A DNA stretch of 64,000 nucleotides from CAVZOY01 sp963777095 (GCA_963777095.1 CAVZOY010000001.1:806001-870000); one strand, 5' to 3'. Counted from the stretch's first letter, positions 52,350-61,301 are shown. Numbers and translations: made by a program. Notes: generated by a model not told the origin, from the letters alone.

Positions 52350-53336
52350 TCAGGCGCTGCGGCGGGCGCGCTTGGCCGGCTTGGCGTCGTCGGACTTCGC
52401 CGTCGTCGTCTTCGCCGCCGCCTTCTTGGCCGGGGCCTTCTTGGCCGCCGCCGTCCGCTTGGCCGGTGTCTTGCTCTCGCCGTCGCCACCGCGGGCGGCG
52501 GCCTTCTTCGCCGGCGCCTTCGCAGTGGCCTTCTTCGCCGGCGCCGTGTCCTCGTCGTCCGCTCCGCCGCGGGCCCGCTCGACGCTGCGCCGCAGCGCGC
52601 TCATCAGGTCGACGACCGCACCGCCGGTGTCCTCGGGCTCCTCCGGCTGCACGACCTCGCCGCCGGTCTGCTTCGCCTCCAGCAGCGCGGTGAGCGCGGC
52701 CCGGTAGCCGTCGGTGAACTCGGACGGGTCGAAGCTTCCGCTCATCGACGAGATCAGCGCCTCGGCCATCTGCAGCTCCTGCGGCCGCACCGAGATGTCC
52801 TCGTCGAGGAAGCCGAAGTCCGGCGTCCGGATCTCGTCCGGCCAGCGCATCGTGTGCATCACCAGCACGCCGTCGCGGACCCGCAGGGCGGCGAGCGACT
52901 CCCGGTTGCGCAGGGCGATCTTCGTGATGGCGACCTGGCCGGCGTTCTCCAGCGCGTCCCGCAGCAACACGTACGGCCGGGCCGCCGGCCCGTCGGGCTC
53001 CAGGTAGTAGGTCTTCTCGAAGTGGATCGGGTCGATCTCGTCCTGGTCGACGAACTCGAGCACCTCGATCTCGCGGCGTGAGTTGAGCGGCAGCTCGTCG
53101 AAGTCCTCGTCGGTCAGGATGATCACGTCGCCGTCGGGCAGCTCGTAGCCCTTGGCGATGTCGGCGTACTCGACCTCCTCGCCGTCGATCGAGCAGACCC
53201 GCTTGTACTTGATCCGCCCGCCGTCGGCGGCGTGCACCTGGTTGAAGCGGATGTCCTTGTCCTCGGTGGCCGAGTACAGCTTCACGTTGATGCTGACCAA
53301 CCCGAAGGAGACAGCGCCCTTCCAGATCGACCGCAT
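52350..53336 (-). CDS. ku: Ku protein of bacterial non-homologous end joining
   Basis: 328 residues, ATG 53336. Binds DNA ends and recruits LigD. The Ku core runs from MRSIWKGAVSFGLVSINVKLY to about residue 260 (FNQVHAADGGRIKYKR, VCSIDGEEVE, KTYYLEPDG). The last 65 residues are an Ala/Lys-rich low-complexity tail (APAKKATAKAPAKKAAAR) like the histone-like tails of some actinobacterial Ku proteins. First gene of the ku-ligD operon. Bases 53337-53456 upstream form a plain intergenic stretch. Confidence 0.95.
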   Translation of the reverse strand: MRSIWKGAVSFGLVSINVKLYSATEDKDIRFNQVHAADGGRIKYKRVCSIDGEEVEYADIAKGYELPDGDVIILTDEDFDELPLNSRREIEVLEFVDQDEIDPIHFEKTYYLEPDGPAARPYVLLRDALENAGQVAITKIALRNRESLAALRVRDGVLVMHTMRWPDEIRTPDFGFLDEDISVRPQELQMAEALISSMSGSFDPSEFTDGYRAALTALLEAKQTGGEVVQPEEPEDTGGAVVDLMSALRRSVERARGGADDEDTAPAKKATAKAPAKKAAARGGDGESKTPAKRTAAAKKAPAKKAAAKTTTAKSDDAKPAKRARRSA

Positions 53337-53456
53337 GCTCTCTGCTCCCGTCCCGCCCGCCCCCGCGTCAAGATCGTCAGGATAGGCGGGTCCGGGCCGC
53401 TCCGGCAGATCGGACGGCGCCCCGGCGCCCCTCCCGGGTGAGCGCGGGGCTCCTGG

Positions 53457-54071
53457 TCAGCCGCCGGCACCCGGCCGGCCCGGCGGGTCCGGCACCGGGG
53501 TGTCGTCGGCCGCGTCGTCATCGCCCGGCGTGAACGCGCCGTTCTGGATGGCGTCGTAGACGAACTGCAGGACGTCGGAGCCCGCGACCATCGTCATGGT
53601 GAGCGCGGCCAGCCGGGTGGCCCGCGGCGCGGAGACGTACCCGAACACGAGGCCGGTGCCGACCCACTGCGCGAGGCAGAACGGGCACGTCAGCAGCTCC
53701 CCCACCGCGTGCTTGACGCCGCCGTGCTCACGCACCTCCTCGGCGACCTCGGCGTGGCCGGACGCACCCTCGAAGCGGGTGAACGGAGCGCGGATCGGGC
53801 TGGTGACCGGGTCCTTCGCGATCCGCCGGGCCAGCCGGAAGGTGGCGACGGTCAGCAGGGCCGCGTCGCCGGGCGGGATCCGATCGGGCAGCTGCCTGCC
53901 CGAGGCGCGCACGGCGGCCGCCGCCGCCGACACCACGCCGAGGTACAGCCCCATCGCGCCCAGGTCGCCGGCGAGCGGACGCGGCTGCCCGTTCGTGTAC
54001 TCGCGCTCCTGGACCCGCGCCCACCGCCGCAGCGGCTGTCCCATCCGCTGCACGCCGTCCGCCAGAGCCAT
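53457..54071 (-). CDS. DUF1360 membrane protein
   Basis: 204 residues, ATG 54071. Two or three membrane spans; LLTVATFRLARRIAKDPVTSPIRAPF and VGELLTCPFCLAQWVGTGLVF (CPFC motif) define the DUF1360 family, which occurs in sporulation and stress gene sets of several bacteria. Function unknown. Divergent from the DUF5709 gene; the 54072-54220 gap has a GGGTAG at 54161 but no matching -35. Confidence 0.87.
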   Translation of the reverse strand: MALADGVQRMGQPLRRWARVQEREYTNGQPRPLAGDLGAMGLYLGVVSAAAAAVRASGRQLPDRIPPGDAALLTVATFRLARRIAKDPVTSPIRAPFTRFEGASGHAEVAEEVREHGGVKHAVGELLTCPFCLAQWVGTGLVFGYVSAPRATRLAALTMTMVAGSDVLQFVYDAIQNGAFTPGDDDAADDTPVPDPPGRPGAGG

Positions 54072-54220
54072 GCGCCGCCGCTACCCGCCCGGCCCGTGCG
54101 CCACGCCTCGCGGCACCGGCGCCTCCCGAGAAGTGCGTCACGCATGGCACCGCAGGCACCGGGTAGGGCGACCGGGAGACCGCCGCAGGCAGCGGACGAC
54201 GAACAGCGACGGAGGCTGGC

Positions 54221-54661
54221 ATGACCGACCCCGGCACGACCGACGGCACCACGCAGACCGAGGGCCAGACGGCCCGCGACATCTTCCCCGAGGACGACGG
54301 CATCCCCGAGGTGGCGCAGGACGACTCGCCCACCATGCAGCGGGCCGAGGACCCCGAGTTCATGGCCATGCCCGGCGAGAGCCCCACGGCCAGCGTCGAC
54401 CACGGCACGACGGCGTTCGAGCAGGCCGAGGGCGAGTCGCTCGACAGCCGCCTCGCGCGCGAGATCCCGGACGACACGCCCGACGTCCGCCCGGCCGAGG
54501 ACCCGTCCCGCGCCGGCGCCCAGCTCGAGCAGGACCTCGACACGACACCCCGCACCGACTCGGGGACCGGCCGCACCGCCGACGACATCGAGGCCACCGC
54601 CGACCCGGTCGTCGGCGGCGAGGGGCCGGAACTGGGCGCGGTGCACGTCACCGACGCCTGA
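54221..54661 (+). CDS. DUF5709-type acidic protein
   Basis: 146 residues, ATG 54221 (GGAGG upstream). Very acidic and disordered: GIPEVAQDDSPTMQRAEDPEFMAMPGESP, TTAFEQAEGESLDSRLAREIPD. This composition and the SLDSRLAREIPD segment match the DUF5709 family of actinobacteria, of unknown function. A hairpin follows. Confidence 0.75.
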   Translation: MTDPGTTDGTTQTEGQTARDIFPEDDGIPEVAQDDSPTMQRAEDPEFMAMPGESPTASVDHGTTAFEQAEGESLDSRLAREIPDDTPDVRPAEDPSRAGAQLEQDLDTTPRTDSGTGRTADDIEATADPVVGGEGPELGAVHVTDA

Positions 54662-54675
54662 GAGTTCCCGCACGA

Positions 54676-54723
54676 CCACCCGGTCGGGGGACTCGCGGAA
54701 CAGGTTCGTCCCCCGACGGGTGG
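54676..54723 (+). terminator. Hairpin after the DUF5709 gene
   Basis: Arms CCACCCGGTCGGGGGAC (54676-54692) and GTCCCCCGACGGGTGG (54708-54723) pair fully apart from one bulged base, with a 15-base loop, 14 bases beyond the stop. The remaining 54724-54918 interval carries the upstream region of the STAS gene; no clear promoter motif seen. Confidence 0.75.
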
Positions 54724-54918
54724 GTTGGCGGGCCCTGGATCGGTTGTCTACGTTGAGGTGGCGGTTCAGCAAGCAGCCGCCCGTTGCCGGCGTCGATCCG
54801 TCGGTACGACACGACCGACACCGGCGCGTGTCCAGGGGCCACCACGTCCCCGGCGTGCGCGGCGGTAGATTGGCCGGGCGGCGCCATCCGGGTCCGCCGC
54901 CGAGAGGAGATCTGGTCC

Positions 54919-55317
54919 GTGACCACTTCCGACCTGCCCGCCGAGGGGCAGCCCGACGTGTCGAACGAGGGCACCGAGGCACCCTTCGACGACGTGATCA
55001 CCCTCTCGACCTCCACGGGCGAGAACGGCGAGGTCACGGTGACGGTCGTGGGCGAGGTGGACACCTTCACCGCGCCGGTGCTCCGCTCCTCGCTCGACAC
55101 CCAGCTGGAGCAGTCGCCGTCCGAGCTGGTCATCGACCTGTCGGGCGTGCAGTTCCTCGGGTCGGCCGGCCTGGCCGTGCTCGTCGAGACGCAGAAGTCG
55201 GCACGCGCGAAGGACGTCGACCTCCGGCTGATCGCCACCACCCGTGCCGTCACCCGCCCGCTCGAGGTCACCGGCCTCATCGACCTGTTCACGATCGCCG
55301 ACAGCACCGCTCGCTGA
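54919..55317 (+). CDS. STAS-domain anti-anti-sigma factor
   Basis: 132 residues, GTG 54919 behind GAGAGGAGA. One STAS domain (residues about 25-125): VTVTVVGEVDTFTAPVLRSSL, SELVIDLSGVQFLGSAGLAVL and LEVTGLIDLFTI. The phospho-acceptor serine is in GSAG. Such proteins bind the anti-sigma kinase when unphosphorylated. The usfX-sigF operon and a PP2C phosphatase are close by, so it probably belongs to that circuit. Confidence 0.9.
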   Translation: MTTSDLPAEGQPDVSNEGTEAPFDDVITLSTSTGENGEVTVTVVGEVDTFTAPVLRSSLDTQLEQSPSELVIDLSGVQFLGSAGLAVLVETQKSARAKDVDLRLIATTRAVTRPLEVTGLIDLFTIADSTAR

Positions 55318-55342
55318 ACGGCGCCGGCGCAACGCCGGCCCG

Positions 55343-55381
55343 ACGACGAAGGCCCCGCCACTTCGGCGGGGCCTTCGTCGT
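55343..55381. terminator. Bidirectional terminator between the STAS gene and topoisomerase IB
   Basis: Perfect 17-base stem ACGACGAAGGCCCCGCC / GGCGGGGCCTTCGTCGT with ACTTC loop, then TTCT. It ends two bases before the topoisomerase stop, between converging genes. Confidence 0.92.
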
Positions 55382-55383
55382 TC

Positions 55384-56394
55384 TCAGGCCGAGAGCAGCC
55401 GGCAGACCGCCGCTTCCAGCACCCGCTGCGCCGTCCGGTCGTCGTCCGCGCGCGCCACGTCGTCCAGGGCGTCGGCGACCGTCTCGCCGTCCTCGTACCG
55501 GTCGACGACGCGCGGGTCCACGTAGCTGGCCTTGCACACGGCGGGCGTGTTGCCGAGGTGCTCGGCCACCTGCTTGTAGGCCTGCGTGACGACCTTCTTG
55601 CGGCCGGTGCGGCTCTTCGGCGGTGGCGCCTCGGCCAGCGCGGCGGCCATCAGCACCGTCGCGTTCCAGGTGCGGAAGTCTTTTGCGGTGATCTCGGCTC
55701 CGCTGATCTCCTTGAGGAAGGCGTTGATCTCGTCGCTCGTGACGTCCCGCCAGGTGCCGTCGTCGAGCCGGTAGGCCAGCAGGTCCTCACCGGCGTCGTC
55801 GGGCCGCTTGAGCAGGGCCCGGACGACGTCGGCCGTCGGCTTGTCGACGATCTCGACCTCGCGCTCGATGCCGCCCTTCGCGGTGTAGGAGAAGAACGTC
55901 TGCTCGCCGCGGACCCGGACGTGCTCGCGGCGCAGGGTGGCCAGCCCGAAGGTGCCGTTCTCCTCCGCGTACTGCTCGCTGCCGACGCGGAACGTGCCGA
56001 GGTCGAGCAGCCGGATGGCGCAGGCCAGCACGCGCTCGCGGTTCAGCCCGTCGGTGTGCAGCGCCGCGACCACCGAGTCGCGGACGTCGGGCAGCTGGTG
56101 GGCGATCTCCAGCACCCGCTCGTGCTTCTCGGCGTCGCGGCGGGCGCGCCAGGCGTCGTGGTAGCGGTACTGCCGGCGTCCGGCGGCGTCGACACCGGTG
56201 GCCTGGATGTGCCCGTTGGGCCACGGGCAGATCCAGACGTCCTTCCACGCGGGCGGGATCGCCAGCCCGCGGATGCGGTCGAGCAGGTCGTCGTCCCTGA
56301 TCAGCGCGCCGTCGGCGTCGAAGTAGGCGAAGCCCCGGCCGGCGCGACGGCGGCGGAACCCTGGGCCGTGCGCGTCGCTGCGGCGGAGTCTCAC
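55384..56394 (-). CDS. DNA topoisomerase IB
   Basis: 336 residues from GTG 56392-56394 (MRLRRSDAHGPGF-type start); an upstream in-frame TTG at 56427 is less likely. Poxvirus-like type IB enzyme that relaxes supercoils through a 3'-phosphotyrosine. FAYFDADGALI, IPPAWKDVWICPWPNGHIQATG, LNRERVLACAIRLLDLGTFRVG, and the nucleophile tyrosine in CKASYVDPRVVDRY are visible. Length is usual. Confidence 0.93.
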   Translation of the reverse strand: MRLRRSDAHGPGFRRRRAGRGFAYFDADGALIRDDDLLDRIRGLAIPPAWKDVWICPWPNGHIQATGVDAAGRRQYRYHDAWRARRDAEKHERVLEIAHQLPDVRDSVVAALHTDGLNRERVLACAIRLLDLGTFRVGSEQYAEENGTFGLATLRREHVRVRGEQTFFSYTAKGGIEREVEIVDKPTADVVRALLKRPDDAGEDLLAYRLDDGTWRDVTSDEINAFLKEISGAEITAKDFRTWNATVLMAAALAEAPPPKSRTGRKKVVTQAYKQVAEHLGNTPAVCKASYVDPRVVDRYEDGETVADALDDVARADDDRTAQRVLEAAVCRLLSA

Positions 56395-56474
56395 CCTGCG
56401 TGGATGGGCGGCGGGGCAGTTCCGCAAACCCGTCGGGCGCGCCGGTCACCCTCGGGCGTGGCGGCGCCGGAACC

Positions 56475-58331
56475 TCAGAGCAGGTCGACCAGGCCGCCGA
56501 GGCCGCTGATGAGCAGGATGTGCCGCGTCAGGCCGCCGTCCGGGGCGTGCACGGCCAGCCGCCAGCCCTCGTCGCGGGCGATCCGCGCGATGGCCAGGAC
56601 CACGCGCACCCCGGCGCTGCTGAACAGGCCGACGTCGGCGAGGTCCAGCCCCACCCGGCCGGTGCCGCCGTGGCTGGCCTCGAGCAGCCGGATCCGCATC
56701 TGCTCGGCACCGACCTCGTCCACCGCGCCGCTGACGCGGACCACCGGCGGGTCGACGTCGCGGTCCACGGTCACGGTGGCGGACGACGGGTGGACCGGAT
56801 GCTCGACGTCGAGCTCGGGCGTCCGGCGCAGCCGCATGCTCATCGTGACCGTGGTCCCCACGCCCTCCTCGAGCGTCACGCCGTCGACGAGCTGGCGCAT
56901 GATCAGCAGCCCGCGGCCGCGGTCGCCGGGGTCGCGGTCCGGCGGGCGCCAGGTGCCCTGGTCGCGGACGGTCACCGTCAGCAGCCCGTCGACGTCCACG
57001 GCCGCGGTCACCGACATGGGCCCGGGCTCGCTGCCGCGGTAGGCGTGCTCGGCGGCGTTCGCGCAGGCCTCCCCGACGGCGACCATCACGCCGACCCGGT
57101 CCTGCTCGCTCATCCCCAGGGCGGTGAGCCAGGCGCCGAGCCGGCGCCGCACGCCCGGCAGGGCCGACGGCTGTGCCTGCAGGTCCAGGTGCAGCGGCGG
57201 GTGGGTGGTCGCCCGCCGGTGGGCGACGAGGACGGCGACGTCGTCGGGCCGGCCCTCCGGCCCGCGCACGCCCTCGGCGATCGCGTCGGCGAGCCCGGCG
57301 ACGACCTCGGCGTCCTGGACGTCGGTCTCCCCCACCACCCGGCCGGCGACGGAGGCCAGCCGCTCGAGCCCGTTGCCACGGTCCCCGTCGGCCGCCGGCA
57401 CCGCCCCGTCGCTGAACAGCACCAGCGTGCCGCCCTGCTCGATCCGGGCGTTGCGCACCGGCCGGCCCGACTGCGGGATCGAGCCCAGCGGCGGCCGCGG
57501 CGTCATCGGCAGGAAGGACGTGCGCCCGTCGGCGTGCACGATCAGCGGCGCGGGATGTCCGGCGCCGGTGTAGCTCAGCTCCCCCGTGGCCGCGTCGAGC
57601 ACGGCGTAGAAGACCGACGCGCCCTCGACGTCGTCCATCTGCGTGGCGAAGTCGTCGAGCGCGGCCAGGACCGAGCCCGGCGCCGGGTCGCGCAGGGCGG
57701 TCGAGCGCAGCGCACCGCGCAGCCGGCTCATCGCGCCGGCGGCGGGCACGCCGTGGCCCACGGCGTCGCCGACGACGAGCGCCAGCCGGCCCTTGCCGAG
57801 GGGGACGGCGTCGTACCAGTCGCCCCCGGCGGCGGCTGCCGAGGTGGCCGGCTGGTAGCTGCCGGACAGCCGCAGGTCCGGCAGCAGCGGCAGGGACGGC
57901 GGCAGCAGCGAGTGCTGCACCTGCTCGACGACCCCGGCGAGCGCCTCCGGCCACAGCGCCGTCTCCGCGCCCGCGCCGTTCCGCTCCAGGACGAGCAGCA
58001 GCCCCGGCCCGCCGGCGACGCGCATCGGCCGGAGCACGACGGTGGTGGGCGGCGCGTCGGGGGACGTCCGTCCCCACACCGTCTCGGCGCGCCCGGTCCG
58101 CATCGCGACGTCGACCAGGTCGGCGACCGGGCGTCCGTCCAGCACCGGGAGGTCGGCTCGGGCAGTGCCCAGCGACCGGGCCTGGGCGTTGGCCCAGACC
58201 GCGTGCTGGGTGGAGGCCGACAGGCAGTAGATCGCCGCGGGGGCGTTCTCCATGGCGTCGAGCAGGGCAGACGGGTCCGCACGTCCGGGGGTGGTCGGCA
58301 GAGGTGGCAGACTGCCGTCGGTGGTGCTCAT
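56475..58331 (-). CDS. PAS-PP2C(SpoIIE)-ATPase-STAS phosphatase of the SigF circuit
   Basis: 618 residues, ATG 58329-58331. Residues about 20-130 look like a degenerate PAS domain (LLDAMENAPAAIYCL); about 160-370 SpoIIE phosphatase with metal residues in GGDWYDAVPLGKGRLALVVGDAVGHG, AGHPAPLIV, LVLFSDGAVPA and RPDDVAVLVAHR; about 390-510 HATPase (GEACANAAEHAYRG, RGRGLLIMRQLVDG); about 530-618 STAS (VGLDLADVGLFSSAGVRVV). Divergent from usfX-sigF, so it may dephosphorylate the STAS antagonist and also act as its own kinase/antagonist. Same fusion as at 25945-28813 but without GAF domains. Confidence 0.92.
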   Translation of the reverse strand: MSTTDGSLPPLPTTPGRADPSALLDAMENAPAAIYCLSASTQHAVWANAQARSLGTARADLPVLDGRPVADLVDVAMRTGRAETVWGRTSPDAPPTTVVLRPMRVAGGPGLLLVLERNGAGAETALWPEALAGVVEQVQHSLLPPSLPLLPDLRLSGSYQPATSAAAAGGDWYDAVPLGKGRLALVVGDAVGHGVPAAGAMSRLRGALRSTALRDPAPGSVLAALDDFATQMDDVEGASVFYAVLDAATGELSYTGAGHPAPLIVHADGRTSFLPMTPRPPLGSIPQSGRPVRNARIEQGGTLVLFSDGAVPAADGDRGNGLERLASVAGRVVGETDVQDAEVVAGLADAIAEGVRGPEGRPDDVAVLVAHRRATTHPPLHLDLQAQPSALPGVRRRLGAWLTALGMSEQDRVGVMVAVGEACANAAEHAYRGSEPGPMSVTAAVDVDGLLTVTVRDQGTWRPPDRDPGDRGRGLLIMRQLVDGVTLEEGVGTTVTMSMRLRRTPELDVEHPVHPSSATVTVDRDVDPPVVRVSGAVDEVGAEQMRIRLLEASHGGTGRVGLDLADVGLFSSAGVRVVLAIARIARDEGWRLAVHAPDGGLTRHILLISGLGGLVDLL

Positions 58332-58417
58332 CCTCGGCCAGGAAACAACGGGGTGGGGCACCCGGCAACCGCAGGCGACGACGCCGTGCGCGCGCCGACG
58401 TCGTTGACCAGCATCAC

Positions 58418-58444
58418 GTTTGCCGCTGGCGCCACGACGGGTAC
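58418..58444 (+). promoter_or_regulatory. Candidate SigF promoter of the usfX-sigF operon
   Basis: GTTT (58418-58421), 17 bases, GGGTAC (58439-58444), 65 bases upstream of the anti-sigma gene. This agrees with the SigF/SigB-type consensus GTTT-N(14-17)-GGGTA(C/T) known from mycobacteria and streptomycetes, and with autoregulation of sigF operons. It lies in the 177-base divergent region shared with the phosphatase gene. Confidence 0.75.
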
Positions 58445-58508
58445 AGCGCCTCACTGGCCGTCGTCTGGACGGATACCGGGGGCAGCGGAACGAAGGAGCG
58501 GACGACGC

Positions 58509-59006
58509 ATGGTCGACTCGGGGGCTTCCCTCGTGCAGGACGGACGACGCGGAGAACGGCTGGAGCTGCGGGTTCCGATCACGCCGACCCAGCTCCCGGC
58601 GGTCCGGGCGATGGTGGGCGACCTCGCCATGCGCATGGACTACGACCTGGACTCCGTCGAGGACCTGCGCCTGGCCGTCGACGAGGCCAGCGCGATCCTG
58701 TCGCTGGTGTCCACCGGTGACGCGCCCCTGACCGTCGTGTTCGAGACCAGCCGCGCCGGACTGCACATCGAGGCCTGGGTGCCCACGGTGGAGGGCAAGG
58801 AGGTCCCGCGCGACGGCTTCGGCTGGGCCGTGCTGGCCACGCTGGTCGACGCCGTCGATGCGACGCGCGCGACGCAGTCGGCCGTGACCGGCGGCGGCGA
58901 CGGCGACGGTCCGGTCGCCGTCATCACTCTCGACAAGTTCCTCCCCGGGCAGCGACCCGAGGGTCTGACCGGTGGTTCTGGCCAGAACCTCTCCGTCGCC
59001 CAGTGA
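58509..59006 (+). CDS. UsfX/RsbW-like anti-sigma factor
   Basis: 165 residues, ATG 58509 (GGAGCGGACGACGC before it). A GHKL-type kinase of the UsfX class: ELRVPITPTQLPAVRAMVGDLA, DLRLAVDEASAILS (N-box position with Glu; the usual Asn is Ser/Ala) and GFGWAVLATLVDAVDAT. Closely resembles Mycobacterium UsfX in layout. Binds and blocks SigF until a STAS antagonist captures it. Overlaps sigF by GTGA. The altered N-box raises the question whether it still phosphorylates its antagonist. Confidence 0.88.
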   Translation: MVDSGASLVQDGRRGERLELRVPITPTQLPAVRAMVGDLAMRMDYDLDSVEDLRLAVDEASAILSLVSTGDAPLTVVFETSRAGLHIEAWVPTVEGKEVPRDGFGWAVLATLVDAVDATRATQSAVTGGGDGDGPVAVITLDKFLPGQRPEGLTGGSGQNLSVAQ

Positions 59007-59947
59007 CCCGGTCGCCCGCCACTGACGAGAACCCGGTCGTGAACCCGTTGCGTGACGAGGCCTCGGGTGTGCCCGGCGACGCCGAGGCGCCCCCCGTGCG
59101 GCCCGACACCCCGCCGATCCCCGCCGCGCGCACGAGCGCCGACGAGATCGAGCCGGCCGAGGAGGTCGACACCCCGCCGGTGTCGGACAACCGCCGGCGG
59201 GCCGAGCGCACCGCGCCGCTGTTCGCCGAGCTGGCCACGCTGGAGAAGGACGACCCGCGCCGCGAGCGGCTGCGCGAGATCCTCGTCGAGGAGCACCTGC
59301 CGCTGGTCCGGCACTTCGCGCGGCGGTTCAGCAACCGCGGCGAGCCGTTCGACGACCTGCTCCAGGTCGGCACGCTCGGTCTGATCGCGGCGATCGACCG
59401 CTTCGACCCGACGCGCGGCGTGGAGTTCCTCTCCTTCGCCGTGCCGACCATCACCGGCGAGATCAAGCGGCACTTCCGCGACCAGGGCTGGTCGGTGCGG
59501 GTGCCGCGCCGGCTGCAGGAGCTGCACCTGTCGCTGAACGCCGCGGTCGGCGAGCTCGCGCAGAAGAACGGTCGCGCACCGACGCCGTCCGAGCTGGCCG
59601 AGCACCTCGGCATCCCCCGCGCGGAGGTGCTGGAGGGCCTGGCGGTGGCCAACGCCTACCGCAGCAGCTCGCTGGACGAGCGGCTGTCCGGCGACGACGA
59701 CTCCCCCACCCTCGCCGCCACCCTCGGCGAGGAGGACGCGGCGCTCGAGGGCGTCGAGTACCGGGAGTCGCTGCAGCCGCTGCTGGCCACCATCCCCGCC
59801 CGCGAGCGCCGGATCCTGATCCTGCGGTTCTTCGGCAACATGACGCAGTCGCAGATCGCCGCCGACATCGGCATCTCGCAGATGCACGTGTCCCGGCTGC
59901 TCAGCCAGACCCTGGCCAAGCTCCGCGAGGGCCTGCTCAAGGACTGA
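59003..59947 (+). CDS. sigF: RNA polymerase sigma factor, SigB/SigF/SigG subfamily
   Basis: 314 residues, GTG 59003 coupled to the anti-sigma gene. Residues 1-75 form an acidic, disordered extension. Region 2 is LREILVEEHLPLVRHFARRFSNRG through DLLQVGTLGLIAAIDRFDP and VEFLSFAVPTITGEIKRHFRD; region 3 LSLNAAVGELAQKNGRAPTPSELA; region 4 RERRILILRFFGNMTQSQIAADIGISQMHVSRLLSQTL in adjoining parts. General stress sigma factor. Controlled by the adjacent UsfX-like factor and probably by its own promoter at 58418. Confidence 0.95.
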   Translation: MTRSPATDENPVVNPLRDEASGVPGDAEAPPVRPDTPPIPAARTSADEIEPAEEVDTPPVSDNRRRAERTAPLFAELATLEKDDPRRERLREILVEEHLPLVRHFARRFSNRGEPFDDLLQVGTLGLIAAIDRFDPTRGVEFLSFAVPTITGEIKRHFRDQGWSVRVPRRLQELHLSLNAAVGELAQKNGRAPTPSELAEHLGIPRAEVLEGLAVANAYRSSSLDERLSGDDDSPTLAATLGEEDAALEGVEYRESLQPLLATIPARERRILILRFFGNMTQSQIAADIGISQMHVSRLLSQTLAKLREGLLKD

Positions 59948-59983
59948 TCGTCGCGCGAAAGCCTCAGGGCTTTCGCGCGACGA
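59948..59983. terminator. Bidirectional hairpin after sigF
   Basis: Perfect 16-base stem TCGTCGCGCGAAAGCC / GGCTTTCGCGCGACGA with a TCAG loop, starting one base after the sigF stop and ending 13 bases before the stop of the converging SPFH gene. Confidence 0.93.
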
Positions 59984-59995
59984 AGCAAGCCTGTG

Positions 59996-61192
59996 TCACT
60001 GCCCGGGCGGGAGTTCCCGGCCGGGGTAGGCGGCCGTGCTGCCCTCGCGCGACTCGTCCGCCGCCTGGGTCAGCGAGGGCGTGGCCGGGGTCGGAGGCGT
60101 CGGAGCCGGTGTGTCCAGGATGCTGGAGAGTTCGATCTTGGCCTCCGGCTGGTCCGCGGCCCGTGGCAACTGCGACTCGAACCAGCCGCTCGTGTCGATC
60201 GCCTTCTCCGTGCGGGCACCGTCGGCGGGTGGCGGCACGTCGAGGAAGCTGCGGCTCTCGCCGTCGCCGCCGCCGAGCCGGGACAGGCCCTCGAGCGCCT
60301 TGCTGAACTCGCTGGGCACGATCCACATCTTGTTGGCGTCGCCCTGCGCGATCTTCGGCAGCGTCTGCAGGTACTGGTAGGCCAGCAGGCCCTGGTCGGG
60401 CTTGCCGTCGTGGATCGCACGGAAGACCGTCTCGATCGACTTGGCCTGGCCCTGCGCCTGGAGGAACAGCGCCGCGCGCTCACCCTCGGCCCGCAGGATC
60501 CGGCTCTGTCGCTCGGCCTCCGCCTCCAGGATGGCCGACTGCTTCTTGCCCTCGGCCGACAGGATGGCTGCGGCCTTCTGCCCCTCGGCGGTGGTGATCG
60601 CCGACTGGCGGGCGCCCTCGGCCGTCAGGATGATGGCCCGCTTGTCGCGGTCGGCGCGCATCTGCTTCTCCATGGAGTCGCGGATGGAGGCCGGCGGATC
60701 GATGGCCTTGATCTCGACCCGAGCCACGCGCAGACCCCAGGGCCCGGTCGTGCCGTCGAGCACCTCGCGCAGCTGGCTGTTGATGCCGTCGCGGCCGGTC
60801 AGCGCCCCCTCGAGGTTGAGCCCGCCGACCACGTTGCGCAGCGTCGTCGTCGTCAGCTGCTCCATGCCGGTGATGTAGTTGGCGATCCCGTAGACCGCGA
60901 GCCGCGGGTCGGTCACCTGGAAGTAGAGGACCGTGTCGATGCCGACCTGCAGGTTGTCCGACGTGATCACCGGTTGCGGCGGGAAGGAGATGACCTGCTC
61001 GCGCAGGTCGATGGTCGCCCGCACGCGGTCGACGAACGGCACCAGGATGTTCAGGCCCGGCGAGAGGGTGCGGCTGTAACGACCCAGGCGCTCGATCACC
61101 TTGGCCTGCGCCTGCGGCACGATCGTGACGCTCTTGGCCAGGACGATGATCACGAGCAGGGCGATGATGCCCAGCGCGATGATGGCTTCCAC
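59996..61192 (-). CDS. SPFH/Band 7 (stomatin-like) membrane protein
   Basis: 398 residues, GTG 61190-61192. One N-terminal membrane helix (AIIALGIIALLVIIVLA), then the Band 7 domain with VIERLGRYSRTLSPGLNILVPFVD, VITSDNLQVGIDTVLYFQVTDP and an Ala/Glu-rich coiled coil (residues about 190-260: AEGQKAAAILSAEGKKQ, AEAERQSRILRAEGERA). Pro/Thr-rich tail. Forms membrane microdomains or controls proteases. NfeD lies 110 bases upstream in the same direction, the standard partner. Confidence 0.92.
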   Translation of the reverse strand: MEAIIALGIIALLVIIVLAKSVTIVPQAQAKVIERLGRYSRTLSPGLNILVPFVDRVRATIDLREQVISFPPQPVITSDNLQVGIDTVLYFQVTDPRLAVYGIANYITGMEQLTTTTLRNVVGGLNLEGALTGRDGINSQLREVLDGTTGPWGLRVARVEIKAIDPPASIRDSMEKQMRADRDKRAIILTAEGARQSAITTAEGQKAAAILSAEGKKQSAILEAEAERQSRILRAEGERAALFLQAQGQAKSIETVFRAIHDGKPDQGLLAYQYLQTLPKIAQGDANKMWIVPSEFSKALEGLSRLGGGDGESRSFLDVPPPADGARTEKAIDTSGWFESQLPRAADQPEAKIELSSILDTPAPTPPTPATPSLTQAADESREGSTAAYPGRELPPGQ

Positions 61193-61301
61193 TGCGGGTG
61201 TGCTCCTGCCGTCGCCGGATTCCGTTGCCCGGGATCCTGCCCTGCCGGGTCCGCCCAGGTCACCCGCCGCGCCCGGTTCTCACCCGGACGCGCAGTGCCG
61301 G

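Noticed and set aside
54161..54166. GGGTAG before the DUF5709 gene as a SigF promoter
   Set aside because: The -35 region does not match, and the last base departs from the consensus.
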